Shown: positions 14,003 to 25,488 of the stretch, piece after piece
How the letters are laid out: each line of letters opens with the position of its first letter
Position numbering within the stretch: the stretch's first letter is position 1
Source of the DNA: Rotaria sp. Silwood1
Lineage: Eukaryota; Rotifera; Eurotatoria; Philodinida; Philodinidae
Assembly: GCA_905250075.1 (NCBI GenBank)
Contig: CAJNOP010000393.1
Span: forward strand, 62,001 to 126,000
Direction of reading: 5' to 3'
Length of the DNA stretch: 64,000 nt
Made by a program: the position numbers and the translations under genes
Notes under the pieces: model-generated
Database searches by the model: none
Seen by the model: only the letters and a program-made list of their open reading frames with translations
Told to the model about the DNA's origin: nothing

Positions 14003-15672
14003 TCATTCAATGACACATACACCACCAGCTGCTTCAATTTTCGCTTTCATTCTTTCAGCATCTGCTTTACTTAAATTATCACGTAGAATTTGAGGTATCG
14101 ATTCAACTAATTTTTTCGCCTAAACAAACCAATCACACACAAATGAATATAGATAGAAGATATATATACGTATGAAAAAAACAATACTCACTTGAACAAG
14201 ATTGATATTTTCCACAACGTCTTTTACTTGTTTAATCACAGGTACTTTCTTTGTTTCATCAAATTTAATTAAACGTACTTTAAATACAGCTTGAGATGTT
14301 GGTCGAACACCTTCGTCTTCTTCTTCTTCTTTTTTCTGTAATAAATGCAAAAAAAAACAAAACATACAAGAATAATTGATATATGAGTGAATTGCAATCT
14401 CTGTACGATGAAGATTCGAAGACTATTTTTTCATGCTTTATTCTTGACTTTTTTTCTTAGATCTCAAATATATATCGTTCAAATCCAAATAGTGATTTGA
14501 ATAGTCAATAAACCTCTCTGTCAAATGTATTTGACATCGAAACTTTTTAGATAAACTATGAGAGAAAAGTTTTTGAAAAAACTTTCCTTAAAAAGTTATA
14601 AGCATTACAAAAAAACAAACAACGCTATAATAAATTTCAAGTTGTGATACTTATAATTTTTTAGAAAAAGGTCGTAGGAAATGCGGCAGATCCTCATTTC
14701 GATCAGAATTTTATGTTCTTCAGAGTGGTGCTCTTAAAAATTAATTTTCATACGATTTTCTGAGATTTGAAAACTATTGTGTTTGGTTTTTCAAAAATCT
14801 TTCTCTCATAGTACATCTATGAAATATCGGTATTGAATACATTTAAGATAGAATTCTTGAAACAGTATTATCGAATATTGTAGACAATAGACACAAGAAT
14901 CCTATAAAATCATCTATGAATCATTAGGATCAAATTTGGAAAGTGAATATCTCGAGTTTAAAGCATTGAAACTCATTTATTGTAATATTTTCTGAATATT
15001 TCCAGAAGAAACGATGGCTATCATCCAGAATAAAGCATTTTTTTTAATGAAAAACAGATGACAGAAAAATTCATCTCAAATTACAATATGTTTGCTTCAT
15101 AATAAATCTCATAACTAGTACAATAAAATGCAATTCACTCATAGAAAGAATTAGACGTACCGGTGCGGCCGGTGGTGGTAGACCACTGCCTCCTCCCGAT
15201 GCCACAATCGGCACGTCTTGTATATTGAGTGTTTTCTATAGGAAAATAGAAAAGAAACAATTAAATTAATTTTCTTTTTTTTTTTAAATTCGAATTATGA
15301 AATAAAAATCTCTAGATAAATAAAAATCTTTACTTTTAATAATTCATTTAAATCCATGACTTCAACCAACGATAGTTTACTTATTTCATTAACAATTCGA
15401 TGAATTTTTTCTGAATAAATTTTATTTAATTCAGATACATTTGTTGGTGTTGTTGTTGTGGAAGAATCTACTGTTTTATCTTGTGGTATTGTTGTCTCAG
15501 TTTTTTTGTTATCTTTTTTAGTTTGTATTGATGATTTTTCAACATTTGTAGTCGATGTTTCTTTTAATTTTGTTGTAGCAGTTGATTCAATTTGAGTTAA
15601 AGATAGAAAACGATTATAAATTAATGAGGGTACAGAATTTTGAATAGATCGAAAGACCAAACGAGAACACAT
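14003..15672 (-). CDS. MRPL12: Mitochondrial large ribosomal subunit protein bL12m
   Basis: Exons, 5' to 3': 15672-15334, 15235-15161, 14335-14192, 14119-14003, all phase 0, giving 224 residues. The C-terminal domain is typical bL12: FKVRLIKFDETKKVPVIKQV in exon 3, then AKKLVESIPQILRDNLSKAD and KAKIEAAGGVCVIE to the stop, the region that binds translation factors on the stalk. The N-terminal exon begins MCSRLVFRSIQNSVPSLIYN, a basic, acid-free start like a mitochondrial presequence, followed by a Thr/Ser-rich stretch and the dimerisation segment around KIHRIVNEISKLSLVEVMDL. Exon 2 encodes a Gly/Pro/Ala hinge (ASGGGSGLPPPAAP). It runs slightly longer than usual (about 200 residues), mainly from the Thr-rich N-terminal insert. 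Intron 2 is long (825 bp, 14336-15160) and has no evident content. It is divergent from the DCUN1D3-like gene. Confidence 0.93.
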
Positions 15673-16142
15673 TCTTTTTTTTTTTTTTTCTTAATTATCA
15701 ATATTCAAAAAAAAAGACGAAAGAAGAAAAAATGCTTAACATAAAATTAATTGGTTTATATCATAGGCAATCATACAGATTAACTTTAAGGAAGTACGAG
15801 GACAGAATAGAGTTCTAATGGTAGAGTAAAAAACGTTATTGATCGAATATTATCCAATAAAAAACAATCTACATGCCGTCCATAAGTCGGCTGATGACGA
15901 GGCGTATTCAAAGAAACAAGTAGAAAATCAACAGATACTAAACAAAACAAATACAATACAAAAGATTTTCTTTTTTTTTCTAAATAGTGTACTTAATTAT
16001 TTTCTATTTATTTGTAGAATGCCAACGGCATTTCCAAATATTATTGCTGCTTATTTGTCATTATTGTAAATGTGCTATTTATTTTTTTTTTTATTTAAAT
16101 TGGAAATTTCTTTTCTTATTTCTAGTTGTCGTTTTGTTGTCC
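15673..16142. promoter_or_regulatory. Shared 5' region of divergent bL12m and DCUN1D3-like genes
   Basis: Only 470 bp separate the two start codons, so promoter elements for both must lie here or in 5'UTR introns. The right part holds a polypyrimidine tract ending in TTATTTCTAG just before the DCUN1D3-like start, consistent with a 5'UTR intron acceptor. No specific factor site is claimed. Confidence 0.45.
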
Positions 16143-17096
16143 ATGGGCCAGTGTATTGAAAAAACTCGTTCAGACAGAAGATTGATGTCACATAATAATA
16201 ACAATAATAATAATAATAATAATCATCTATCAGTTTCAACAAAACACGTTAAAAAAAAAGCTAAACAAGACGCATCTGAACAACAATCAAATCAATATCG
16301 TCATTCATATAGACAAATGAATACAACAACTACAACATTAGAACCTCGTCGTGATTTACCATTACATAAAATTCCTGAACTCCTTGCTAAAATAACTGGA
16401 ACATTATCATCTACTCTTTCATCATCATCATCAGATTCAAAACAGTCATCATCATCAACATCTTCATCTTCTAATTCAAATTCAAATGATCGTCGTTTAC
16501 AATTATTTAAACATTATTCTGATGATGAACAAATCATGTCTGTTGATGGTATACTTCGTCTTTGTAATGATTTATCTATTGAACCTGATTGTTATGAAGT
16601 ACTTTTATTTTGTTTTGTATGTCGTGCTAAACAAATGTATTCATTAACAAAAGATGAATTTATTCTTGGTCTTAAAACACTTGGAAATCATATTGATAAT
16701 TTATCTGATCTACGAACATCATTGTTTAATTATGATATATTACCATATGAAAGTGAATTTTATAGTTGGACGTATCATTATGGTTTAATTGATGGACAGC
16801 GTTGTGTAACAACGCAAAATGCCATTAGTTTATGGCGTTTATTTTATTCAAAAGCAATAAAAAAACCTCAAATACTTGAACAATGGTTAAATTATTTAGA
16901 ACAAGATATAAATAATGAAATACCAAAAACTATAACATGTGATACATGGACAATATTTCCACAATTCGCTAAATTTATTGAATTAAATGGTTATAAAGCA
17001 TACGATGATAATGAAGCATGGCCATGTCTATTTGATGGATTTGTTGAATATCAATTAGAACAACAAAAGGCAATATCATCAACATCGATTGATTAA
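16143..17096 (+). CDS. DCUN1D3: DCN1-like neddylation factor, DCUN1D3 type
   Basis: A 317-residue single-exon protein. The start at 16143 gives MGQC at the N terminus, the same myristoylation/palmitoylation signal as vertebrate DCUN1D3; an in-frame Met at 15987 would put a hydrophobic 52-residue extension before it and is rejected. Residues about 16-27 are a poly-Asn run encoded by AAT/AAC repeats, followed by Ser-rich disorder. From about residue 115 the PONY/DCUN1 domain follows: RLQLFKHYSDDEQIMSVDGI, then WTYHYGLIDGQRCV, EQWLNYLEQD, DTWTIFPQF and AWPCLFDGFVEY. The Asp-Ala-Asp patch that contacts cullins is present (DTW, EAWP, FDGF). By family knowledge it promotes NEDD8 transfer to cullins, membrane-anchored in the D3 type. 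It is divergent from bL12m. Confidence 0.9.
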   Translation: MGQCIEKTRSDRRLMSHNNNNNNNNNNHLSVSTKHVKKKAKQDASEQQSNQYRHSYRQMNTTTTTLEPRRDLPLHKIPELLAKITGTLSSTLSSSSSDSKQSSSSTSSSSNSNSNDRRLQLFKHYSDDEQIMSVDGILRLCNDLSIEPDCYEVLLFCFVCRAKQMYSLTKDEFILGLKTLGNHIDNLSDLRTSLFNYDILPYESEFYSWTYHYGLIDGQRCVTTQNAISLWRLFYSKAIKKPQILEQWLNYLEQDINNEIPKTITCDTWTIFPQFAKFIELNGYKAYDDNEAWPCLFDGFVEYQLEQQKAISSTSID

Positions 17097-18256
17097 TATT
17101 ATTTTACAGTGATCAATTTTTCTTTTTGCAAATATCTTTTTCTTTTCTTTTATCTTTTGAAAATAAATATTAAAAAACCAGAACAATTTTTGTTGTCTTT
17201 TATTTGTTTGGAATGTCATATTGATTTTTTGACTTTGACAAAGATAAAAAAAGAAGTAAACTATCAAGACCAGTATCTTTTCTTTTTCTGAAGATTTGTT
17301 TTTTTTTCTGTTCGATTTGTAAAATATTCCCTGTTCTTTTTATATGATAATCCGATGAAACGCTTGTGATATGAAATTTTATTCGTATGTTGATCTCCGA
17401 AGATACTCGAAAAACTCTCCATCAAAACGAACACTTCCCCTTTAAGGCACTGAATTTGTTAGCAAACCCGACATCATTAGATCAGTATAATAGTTACATA
17501 TCAAATTTAAACCCTTTCATATAGTTTTTTTTCTTGAAAGCTAGAACTCATTTTTAGTCTCATTGAAACTAAGAATTGTGTTCCCAGGCGAAGGAACATT
17601 CCATTGTGAAACATCAATATCACAAGAAAAAAGTCTCCTTAGGGTTCTTTTTTTACAATAAAAAAAAGCATTTATCAATGTTGTCTATTTAATTAGGGAA
17701 ATAATTGATTGTTTCGTAGTATTTTGCAGATGAAAATATTCTCGGGAACAAAATAATAGTTTTTTGATCAATACTCTTGATAATATGGATTCTATATGAG
17801 CCGATAGTCAATATATTTTGAGGAATCGTTTCAGTTTAAATCTTAAATCAAATAAGACTAAATCCATCTATTCAAGTCTAGATGTGAAGAAATATATTTT
17901 TAGTTTTATATAATCAAACTTTGAATGCATCTCCTTGACCTTGTATTATTTTTTTTCGATCATTCTTCTATATGATAAAAATCATTTTTTTCTCTAATAG
18001 TTTGACAGTGTGAAATCGATTGGTAGCCTCTTGATTGTAATGAGTCATCCAGGTTGATATTAGTTTTGAAAAAAAACATCAACAATTATTCAAATGGATT
18101 TGTATTGATTTTTTTCTTTTTCTCTGTGTCTATGCGCATAATAAATCATTAGTTCATTGACAATGACTCATATTTTCACTTCCACTTTTTTTTTCTCGTT
18201 CTAGATGTAATGTTCTTTTATTTAACTATTCAATCATTCAGATAGTGTGAGAAAAC
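17097..18256. other. Intergenic region before MKK4 gene
   Basis: About 1.16 kb, AT-rich. It contains the DCUN1D3-like 3'UTR at left and the MKK4 promoter and first non-coding exon at right; that exon ends at the donor after 18257. Short opposing open frames at 17.08-17.29 kb overlap each other and are low-complexity. Nothing else was recognised. Confidence 0.5.
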
Positions 18257-20500
18257 AGTAAGTTACTCGAAAATAGTATCAAAAATCAGAATACAAATTG
18301 AATTTATTATATTGTAATCTAGTGAGCAAGCCACCCTCTAAATTAACTTTAAAACCATTGGATTTTCAACAACCACCAAAAAATACTACAGAAAAACCAC
18401 CTTCCGATTCGACAGATGTTAATCGTATACCGTAAGTAATTTTTTGTCTTTCACTATTCAAAATTCATTCGATTAATAATTTTATTTATATAGAAAAGAT
18501 ATAATCGATAAAAATTCGATTATCTCATATGTGTCATAATGAATCGTAAATGATTCATGTAAACATAACAAAAAACAAAAATAGATATTATAACTGAGAA
18601 TATCATACGAATTATCATTTTGATTGACTTCAAAGTAGTTATTTTACAAGAACTGTTACAGTTAAACAAAAGTTCACATTCATAAGATCTTTTTCGATCT
18701 ATCTAGATTATAGAAGATGTCGAATTGCTTATTAAAAAAAAAAAAAACTTTTTCTGTGTCATATCGATGTTTTTGCAGAAAATACAGCCATTTTAATATC
18801 TCAATGTGAAAATGTTCAAGATCACATTATTTTACTCGAAACTCGTTTGTGAATGAGAAAATGATTGATCAATTGAAAATATTTCCTCGTAAGAGATAGA
18901 AAGAAAATATTAAAAATAACATTATGACAGTAGACTTTTAAAATTCAAAATAAACAATCTGCTATTCTTTATTCAATGTGTTAAGATTTTTTAATTAAAT
19001 ATCCATGGTGATAATGAACAATTATATTTCGACTTAATTTTTATTTTTCCAAGTGACTCATCAAGAAATATAGATTTTAAATATTTGCTTTTATTTAATA
19101 GTAGTCGACCAACTTCATCAACATCGAACCATCGTGATCTTAGTACTGGCCAACTTCATTTGTCTGATACAAAAGTTTGTTTTTTTTTTTTTTAATTTAT
19201 AGGTTTTTATTTTTTATATTTTTTTAAGGTCTATAAATTTACAGCCAATGATTTAATTGATCGTGGTGTTATTGGAGAAGGTAATTTTGGAATTGTATGT
19301 AAAATGGAACATGCAAAAAGTGGAATGATAATGGCAGTAAAAGTAAATCATATTGAAATCATCTATATTTTGAATGAAAATTTCTATTTTGTTTGTCTAT
19401 ATTTTTTAGCGAATTCGTTCAACTGTTGATGAACGATGTCAAAAACAAATGCTCAATGAATTAGATATTGTCATGCGTGAAAATACTTGTCCACATATTG
19501 TTAAATTTTATGGAGCTCTCTTCAAAGAAGGAGATTGTTGGATTTGTATGGAATTAATGGATACATCACTTGATCGTTTTTATAAATATGTTTATCATAA
19601 ACTTAATCAGTGTATACCTGAAAGTGTTCTTGCTTATATAACTCTTGCCGTATGATTATCTCATAAGAGTATTTAAATTAATTCTTCTTTTTTTTTTTTT
19701 TTGTTGAATTGTTTTCTAGGCTTTAGAAGCGCTTGATTATATAAAATCTCGTTGGCAAATTATTCATCGAGATGTAAAACCATCAAATATATTAGTTTCT
19801 CGAACGACAATTAAACTTTGTGATTTTGGTATAAGTGGTCAGTTAATTGATTCAATTGCTAAAACACGTGATGCTGGTTGTCGACCATATTTACCAGTAA
19901 CATTCGTTTAATTTCTTTTATTTAAATCTATTCTTATATATTTAGCCTGAACGAATCGATCCATTACGAGCTACACGTGATGGTTATGATGTTCGATCCG
20001 ATGTTTGGTCACTTGGCATTACTATTGTAAATATTTTTCTTTTCAAAGAAAATTATACTAAACATTAAATCTATAAATATGTATATTATAGTATGAAATT
20101 GCCACAGGATATTTTCCATTTCGAGAATGGACATCTGTATTTGATCAATTACAACAAATTGTAGAAGGTCCTCCCTTACGACTTAACGTTGATCGTCTTT
20201 CAAATAATTGCAAAGATTTTGTAAATACATGGTAATAGAAATATCTTCTTACTTTTAAAAAAAAAAAAAACTTTATCTAATTTTAACAAATTTAGTTTGA
20301 ATAAAGATGAAAATCAAAGACCAAAATATAAAAAATTATTAGAACATGCATTTGTACGAAAAGCAGCAACGCCACAACAAACTGAAAATATAGCGGCTTA
20401 TTTTTCTGAGATAATTGATGGACTCGCAGAAAATACGGATACATTTGAACTTTATTATTATTTACCGTCTGATTCTTCAGCAACATCAAATCCTCGGTGA
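18257..20500 (+). CDS. MAP2K4: MAP kinase kinase 4 (MKK4/SEK1) ortholog
   Basis: Exons: 18257 (one coding base), 18323-18431, 19102-19174, 19229-19342, 19410-19649, 19720-19896, 19946-20026, 20092-20231, 20296-20500; 379 residues with unbroken phase. This dual-specificity kinase activates JNK and p38. Visible: basic/hydrophobic docking-like start ([15 protein letters not shown]), glycine loop GEGNFG (77-82), catalytic Lys99 (MAVK), MKK4-like RIRSTVDE and [28 protein letters not shown] (195-202), DFGISGQL (214-221), and activation-loop Ser224/Thr228 in [11 protein letters not shown], matching the phosphosites of human MKK4. The C-terminal lobe has [12 protein letters not shown], the site that binds MKKK-type activators. 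Oddities: the usual APE motif reads PPE (residues 238-240), and the start ATG is formed by joining A at 18257 to TG at 18323. Family identity is firm; the start is inferred. Confidence 0.93.
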
Positions 20501-23500
20501 CTAACTTGTGCTATTGAATGAATTTCATTTTTTCTTGATTATTTATTTATATTTCAAAGTAGACATAAGGTCAAAAAAAAAACAAAAAACTTTATTTGTA
20601 TCGTCCTTTTTCTTTTCTGCTGTATTTTTTTGATCAAGGAAGTTTTTCCTTGTAGGATTCTTTATTCTCGCTTATTTCATATTGATGTTGTCAATCGATG
20701 GTTGTTGTTATTTCCATTCTTTGATAGAACAATTCTTCTTTTTCTTTTTCTGCGATATTCTGTTTGTTGTGTCTGTATAAAGGTAATGTTTGATGAATAT
20801 CTATTGCAAAAACAAAGAACAAAAACAGACAAAAAAAAGTGTCATTCCACAATTAATTAGTAAAAATTTGAATGAATATTTATGATTATTTTTCTCTATT
20901 GCATGAAGTTTTCGTAGAGAATTTACAGATCTATTTAAAATGATAGTGTTTGAAATACTCTTATTTGCATAATAAAATGAAGAAATATAATACTTTACAA
21001 TGATGGATAAAATTTTTTATACGATTTTCAAATCAAATTATTTTTTCTTAAACAGTTAGACGAACTATATCAAATGACTTCGAATATATTTGAATGAAAA
21101 GAGAAATTCAATGATTATAATATGTAGAGTTCTTAATCTTAATATCGTTTCTTTTTAATGTCTGATACAATGTCTATCAATTAAACACGCTTTAAGATAT
21201 AGTTTACTAAGTAGATTTTAAATTTAATTGAATTTTTATTTTGAAATAGTGTCATATAGTAATGAAAATCCAAAATGCAACGAAAATGATTCTTTTGTTT
21301 TTTTATTTAGAAAGTCTCTGCATTGAACATTTTTGTCTGACTATCGATATTACAATATGTACTACTATTCAAGGTTAACTGAGTTCAATTGAAGAAGGTT
21401 AATTGAATGAGATATATCAGTGTGATTATACTTCAGATTGTGAAATTTGAAGAAATGCCATTAACATCATAAGTTTTGGCGTTGCGTGATTATAGTAACT
21501 GATCAAAGAAAGTCAACTGTATCAATATGATTATGTGCATAGAACTTCTTGATAAGAGAACTTGCGTCGTATTACTTCTGATTAAATATTCTTTTTGGTA
21601 TCATTAGTATTTTCAGATAACTTCATAGTTCACTATTTGAAATAGAATACTTAGATAGGAGTTGAATACAGATGAATGTAAAAAAGAAAAACAAGACACT
21701 TTACTACATTGAAACAGTTAAAAATGGAACTAATTATATATGCTTTGATACTTTTTGATAAATTATGAAATCTGTTACGTAAAAAATGAGCGAAAAAGAA
21801 ATAGTGCTTTGTGAATTGCTATATATCAAAACAAATGAAGAAAAAAAAAAGGCAAACTAAAGATATATTATGTACGAATTTTTAAATGTGGCATCAGTAT
21901 AATAATGAGTATTATGTTGTAGTTTACAATTTCTTGAAGTAATGACAAATGGTTCTCATCAATATCAAAACAAAATAATCTGACATTTATGATCGATAAT
22001 TTAAGAATGTGTTCGTATTAATTCGATAGAATTGTTTTTCTTACTGATTATTTTATTCTTTGAAAACACATAAAAATCATAACAAAATGTAAATTATTCG
22101 ATGTGACTATGCAACAATAAAAAGCCAGTAAAACATGAAAACTGACTTTTTATCTTTGAGATGTGTGAGCAATCCTTTTCAACAAACATTAAGTTTCAAT
22201 TCCATTGAAACTTATACCATTCGATAGAGCGCTACGGAGCTACACCTAGCTTAATGAATGGGGAGAATGTTTTTTAGAAAAATTCGAATCAACTACTAAC
22301 TCTTGATTTAAATGAATAAATTTAATAAATTCTTACTGTTAGAATAATTCGTCAGTGTTTGAATGTGGGATGTAGGTTTGGATATGAGTGCAGATCTTGT
22401 ATTACTCATCCCGACATCCTAACTCACGTACTCACACGTCTACTCTCAGTCAACCATGCTCATATACACATCCATTCACACACGTTCCCTTCTTTGTCTA
22501 GGGATGCGCTCATTGCAGAAATTGGACCATAGACGTGCGTTAATCATCTAAAATGAAAACCGAATTTTACAAGGCTTCGATTTTATTATTCTTTAATTTT
22601 TAACGCATCATTAAGGATTGTTTCTCTGACTAGTTCTTTATGTTACCACTCTTCTGTTTTCTTACTTGTGGCACTTGTTGCTTTAGGACATTGGTGAATA
22701 GTCGCATCTATTTTCAACAAGTAACAATATATATAAAACGTGTCATTTGTAACATTAACAAAACTATGGTCAAAATAATCAGTAAGTTTCATATGTTCAT
22801 CTTTACATGTTGTACTTACTGGATCCTTACTGAACTTTCTACCTGATTTCGGATGATACTATAGCAGATATGATCTATAGATAATAGCGTCCCAAACAAA
22901 ATTATTTTCAATTGGTACACACTAAGAGAATTCCAAATATAAACTGACAATTTGGTAAAATAGTGGACAAATGTTAATAAAAACGAGTAATTAAACAGAT
23001 GTTTAATCGGTTACTGTGAGATATTATTCTTTTTCATACTATAAAGAGATATATTTGATAATCTTTTTCTCATCTTATATGAATAAGGTAAATCTACAAT
23101 TTAGTTAAGTTCTTGTTAATATACAATGAAAACTATTGTCTGTACAACTTTGTCGGATTCAATATATGATCTTTCGAACACTTATAATAGTAATTCTAAA
23201 AGGATAGAAAACGACGAAAATATTCGTTTATTACAAGACGAACATTATTTTAGTACAGAAAAATGCGGAGAAAGCATCATATTTGAGATCAAAACAAGCG
23301 GAAATGATAAAATTCACTATAAAGATGTCATGATGGCGCGATGCACAGCAGGGTTATTACAATCAAGGTTTTTGCTTCAGTTTCTTGATTTTTTTATATG
23401 CACGCTGTGACCTATATTCCATCATGAACTATAAAACTTACTGCGACTTTATGTAAGTATTTTTAGAAACTAAATCAAGTAAAATTTAATGATGACTATC

Positions 23501-24531
23501 CTCTTATTTCTCTGCTAAATTTAGTTTCTACTAGTTCTTGATGAGTAAATATTTCTCGGTTATAATGATAAAATAACCAAACTTGATTTTGAGAATTTTA
23601 TTCATATCTGTCCAAAAAACGTTCTCACCGATAGCCAATGATCATAGATATGAAGCAAATATATGATTTGAATCTTTAATAATTAACCATAATCATACAA
23701 TATGTTTTGTGCATTCGATTCTTTTAGTTAAGTAAGTTCAAATAATATTACAAAACTAAAGTGTTCGACTATTGACAACTATCATTAGAATAAAACCACA
23801 TACGAAAACACTGTCAAAGACAATACGATTACTTACGTTGAATTTTATACAGATACCATTATGATTCAGTTTCAATTATTTTTGCACTATTCTCAATGAA
23901 GTATATGTGTATGTGAATAAAGAAACATTCGAAAGATATTCTTGTAAACAAAATCTATCATTCTTCCATTAGATAGAGAAAACACGACTTTCATTCTCAT
24001 AGTTCACTTATATTTCCTATTTTCTCGCTCATTAAATCTACTGATACTGCACAACACCTCCTGATTCTATCTATATATTTATGAGATAAGGCATTGAGGT
24101 CAGTTCCTGTTTTATGTTAAATCGCATCTTGATTTGCTTTACATCGGAATCAGTTTCGTATTTTCCTTATCCATTAACCATCAAAAAGCATCTCATAATA
24201 AACTATGATATACTCCATGACTATGAATAATTTTCTATGTAATAGTTATGCCATTCAACTTCTTGTATAATCTGAGATATTTTTAAATTTGAAATTAATA
24301 TACTTGTTTATTTGATATTTCTACAAGGATAATAGAACTAATGAGTTACTAATATGTTGTAGTTATTATTAATTTTCTTTTTCATTCTTTATTTTCATAT
24401 TTTTTCTATTCTGAACTTGGAATAAAATGAAAATTAATTTCTGCTTGTTTAATATTACTATTGAACAGATTTTTAGCCGGTTCAAGAAATTCAATAAAAT
24501 TGGTAATTTTTATTTTATTCTTAGATTTAAA
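20501..24531. other. Gene-poor spacer left of the flavohemoglobin cluster
   Basis: About 4 kb of AT-rich DNA. A 94-codon plus-strand frame at 23126-23410 has more balanced composition than most (for example EKCGESIIFEIKTSGNDK) and could be a short gene or exon, but I do not recognise it. Around 22.37-22.50 kb the sequence is less AT-rich and contains a loose inverted pair (GGGATGTAGG against CATCCCGACATCC). A polypyrimidine tract ending in TTAG just before 24525 matches the position of the 5'UTR intron acceptor in the intact flavohemoglobin copy. Confidence 0.45.
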
Positions 24532-25488
24532 ATGTTCATAACAGCAGATGAAAAAAAAGATCATGAAATCGACAGGATCAATTTGAAAAGAAAATGGCAA
24601 AGAAGTAATATCAATCTTTTACAAACACCTTTTTGAAGCTCATTCAGAATTATTAAATTTATTTAATCAATCTAATAAAAAAAAACCGGTACACAGACAT
24701 TAGCTTTAGCAAATATAATTTATTTTGCTGCTGAAAATATTGATCAATTGAAAGCACTTATGCCTCAAATATACACTATTGCGCATAAGCATCGTGCTCT
24801 CACTGTTCAACCAGAACATTATTCAATAGTTGGCAAATACATACTTCAAGCTATTTCAGAATTCCTAGATGATAAAGTAACATCAGACATTTTAGATGCA
24901 TGGTCAGCTGCTTACACAGTTATTGCTAACATTTTTATCGATACAGAAAAGAAATTATACGATGGTAAAACATACTGTGTTGGTATTAAACAATTGTGAA
25001 TCAAAAGGTATTTTTACTAATGAACTTATTGAAAATTATAATGAAGGTGATACAATCTTAGCAAGTTTACCAGCAGGTGCATTTGCTGTTGTCCATGATG
25101 CTAAACATCATTTATGTATTGTTGGTGGCATAGGTATTACTGTTTTATCAGCAATGATTGAAGGTTTATATAAACAAGAGTAAATCACACTCTGTAACAT
25201 TGGTTCATTGTATACCAGGAAGAAATTATGCTGCTTATATTGATCGAATGAGAATTTGTGTTCCAGAAAAACAATATCACATTTACTTTACCAAAGTAGA
25301 AATGTTTTAAAAGATCTTATTAAGAAAGTTGTGATTACTGAAACATATGTATACTTATGAATACAGTTGAAAATCATTTAGAAGCATGTCATTCTTCATC
25401 ATCACATATTCATATAAATACATTTCAATCATTATTTAGTATAATTAAAAACGCAGTCAAGAATCAATCGACAATCAAATCTTTATAA
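24532..25488 (+). pseudogene. Broken flavohemoglobin copy A
   Basis: This copy aligns along its whole length with the intact flavohemoglobin at 29492-30679, from the ATG to the shared C-terminal end (AVKNQS...KSL and stop). It carries several independent lesions. There is about a 1-base shift near 24592, another in an A-run near 24680, and an in-frame loss corresponding to residues 144-213 of the intact protein at about 24961, which removes the FAD-binding RxYS motif. An 8-base loss near 25000 and further stops and shifts follow after 25180. Fragments still legible include AHKHRALTVQPEHYSI, DAWSAAYTVIANIFI and GIGITVLSAMIEGLYKQ. The globin part is the best preserved. It cannot make a working enzyme and is a decayed tandem duplicate. 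Confidence 0.9.

Noticed and set aside
15987..16142. N-terminal extension of the DCUN1D3-like protein from an upstream Met
   Set aside because: The extension is hydrophobic and F/L-rich, contains an intron-acceptor-like tract, and would bury the conserved MGQC lipidation start.
22190..22260. Possible tRNA-like segment (GATAGAGCGCTACGGAGC)
   Set aside because: No cloverleaf pairing and no T-arm GGTTCRA sequence could be found.
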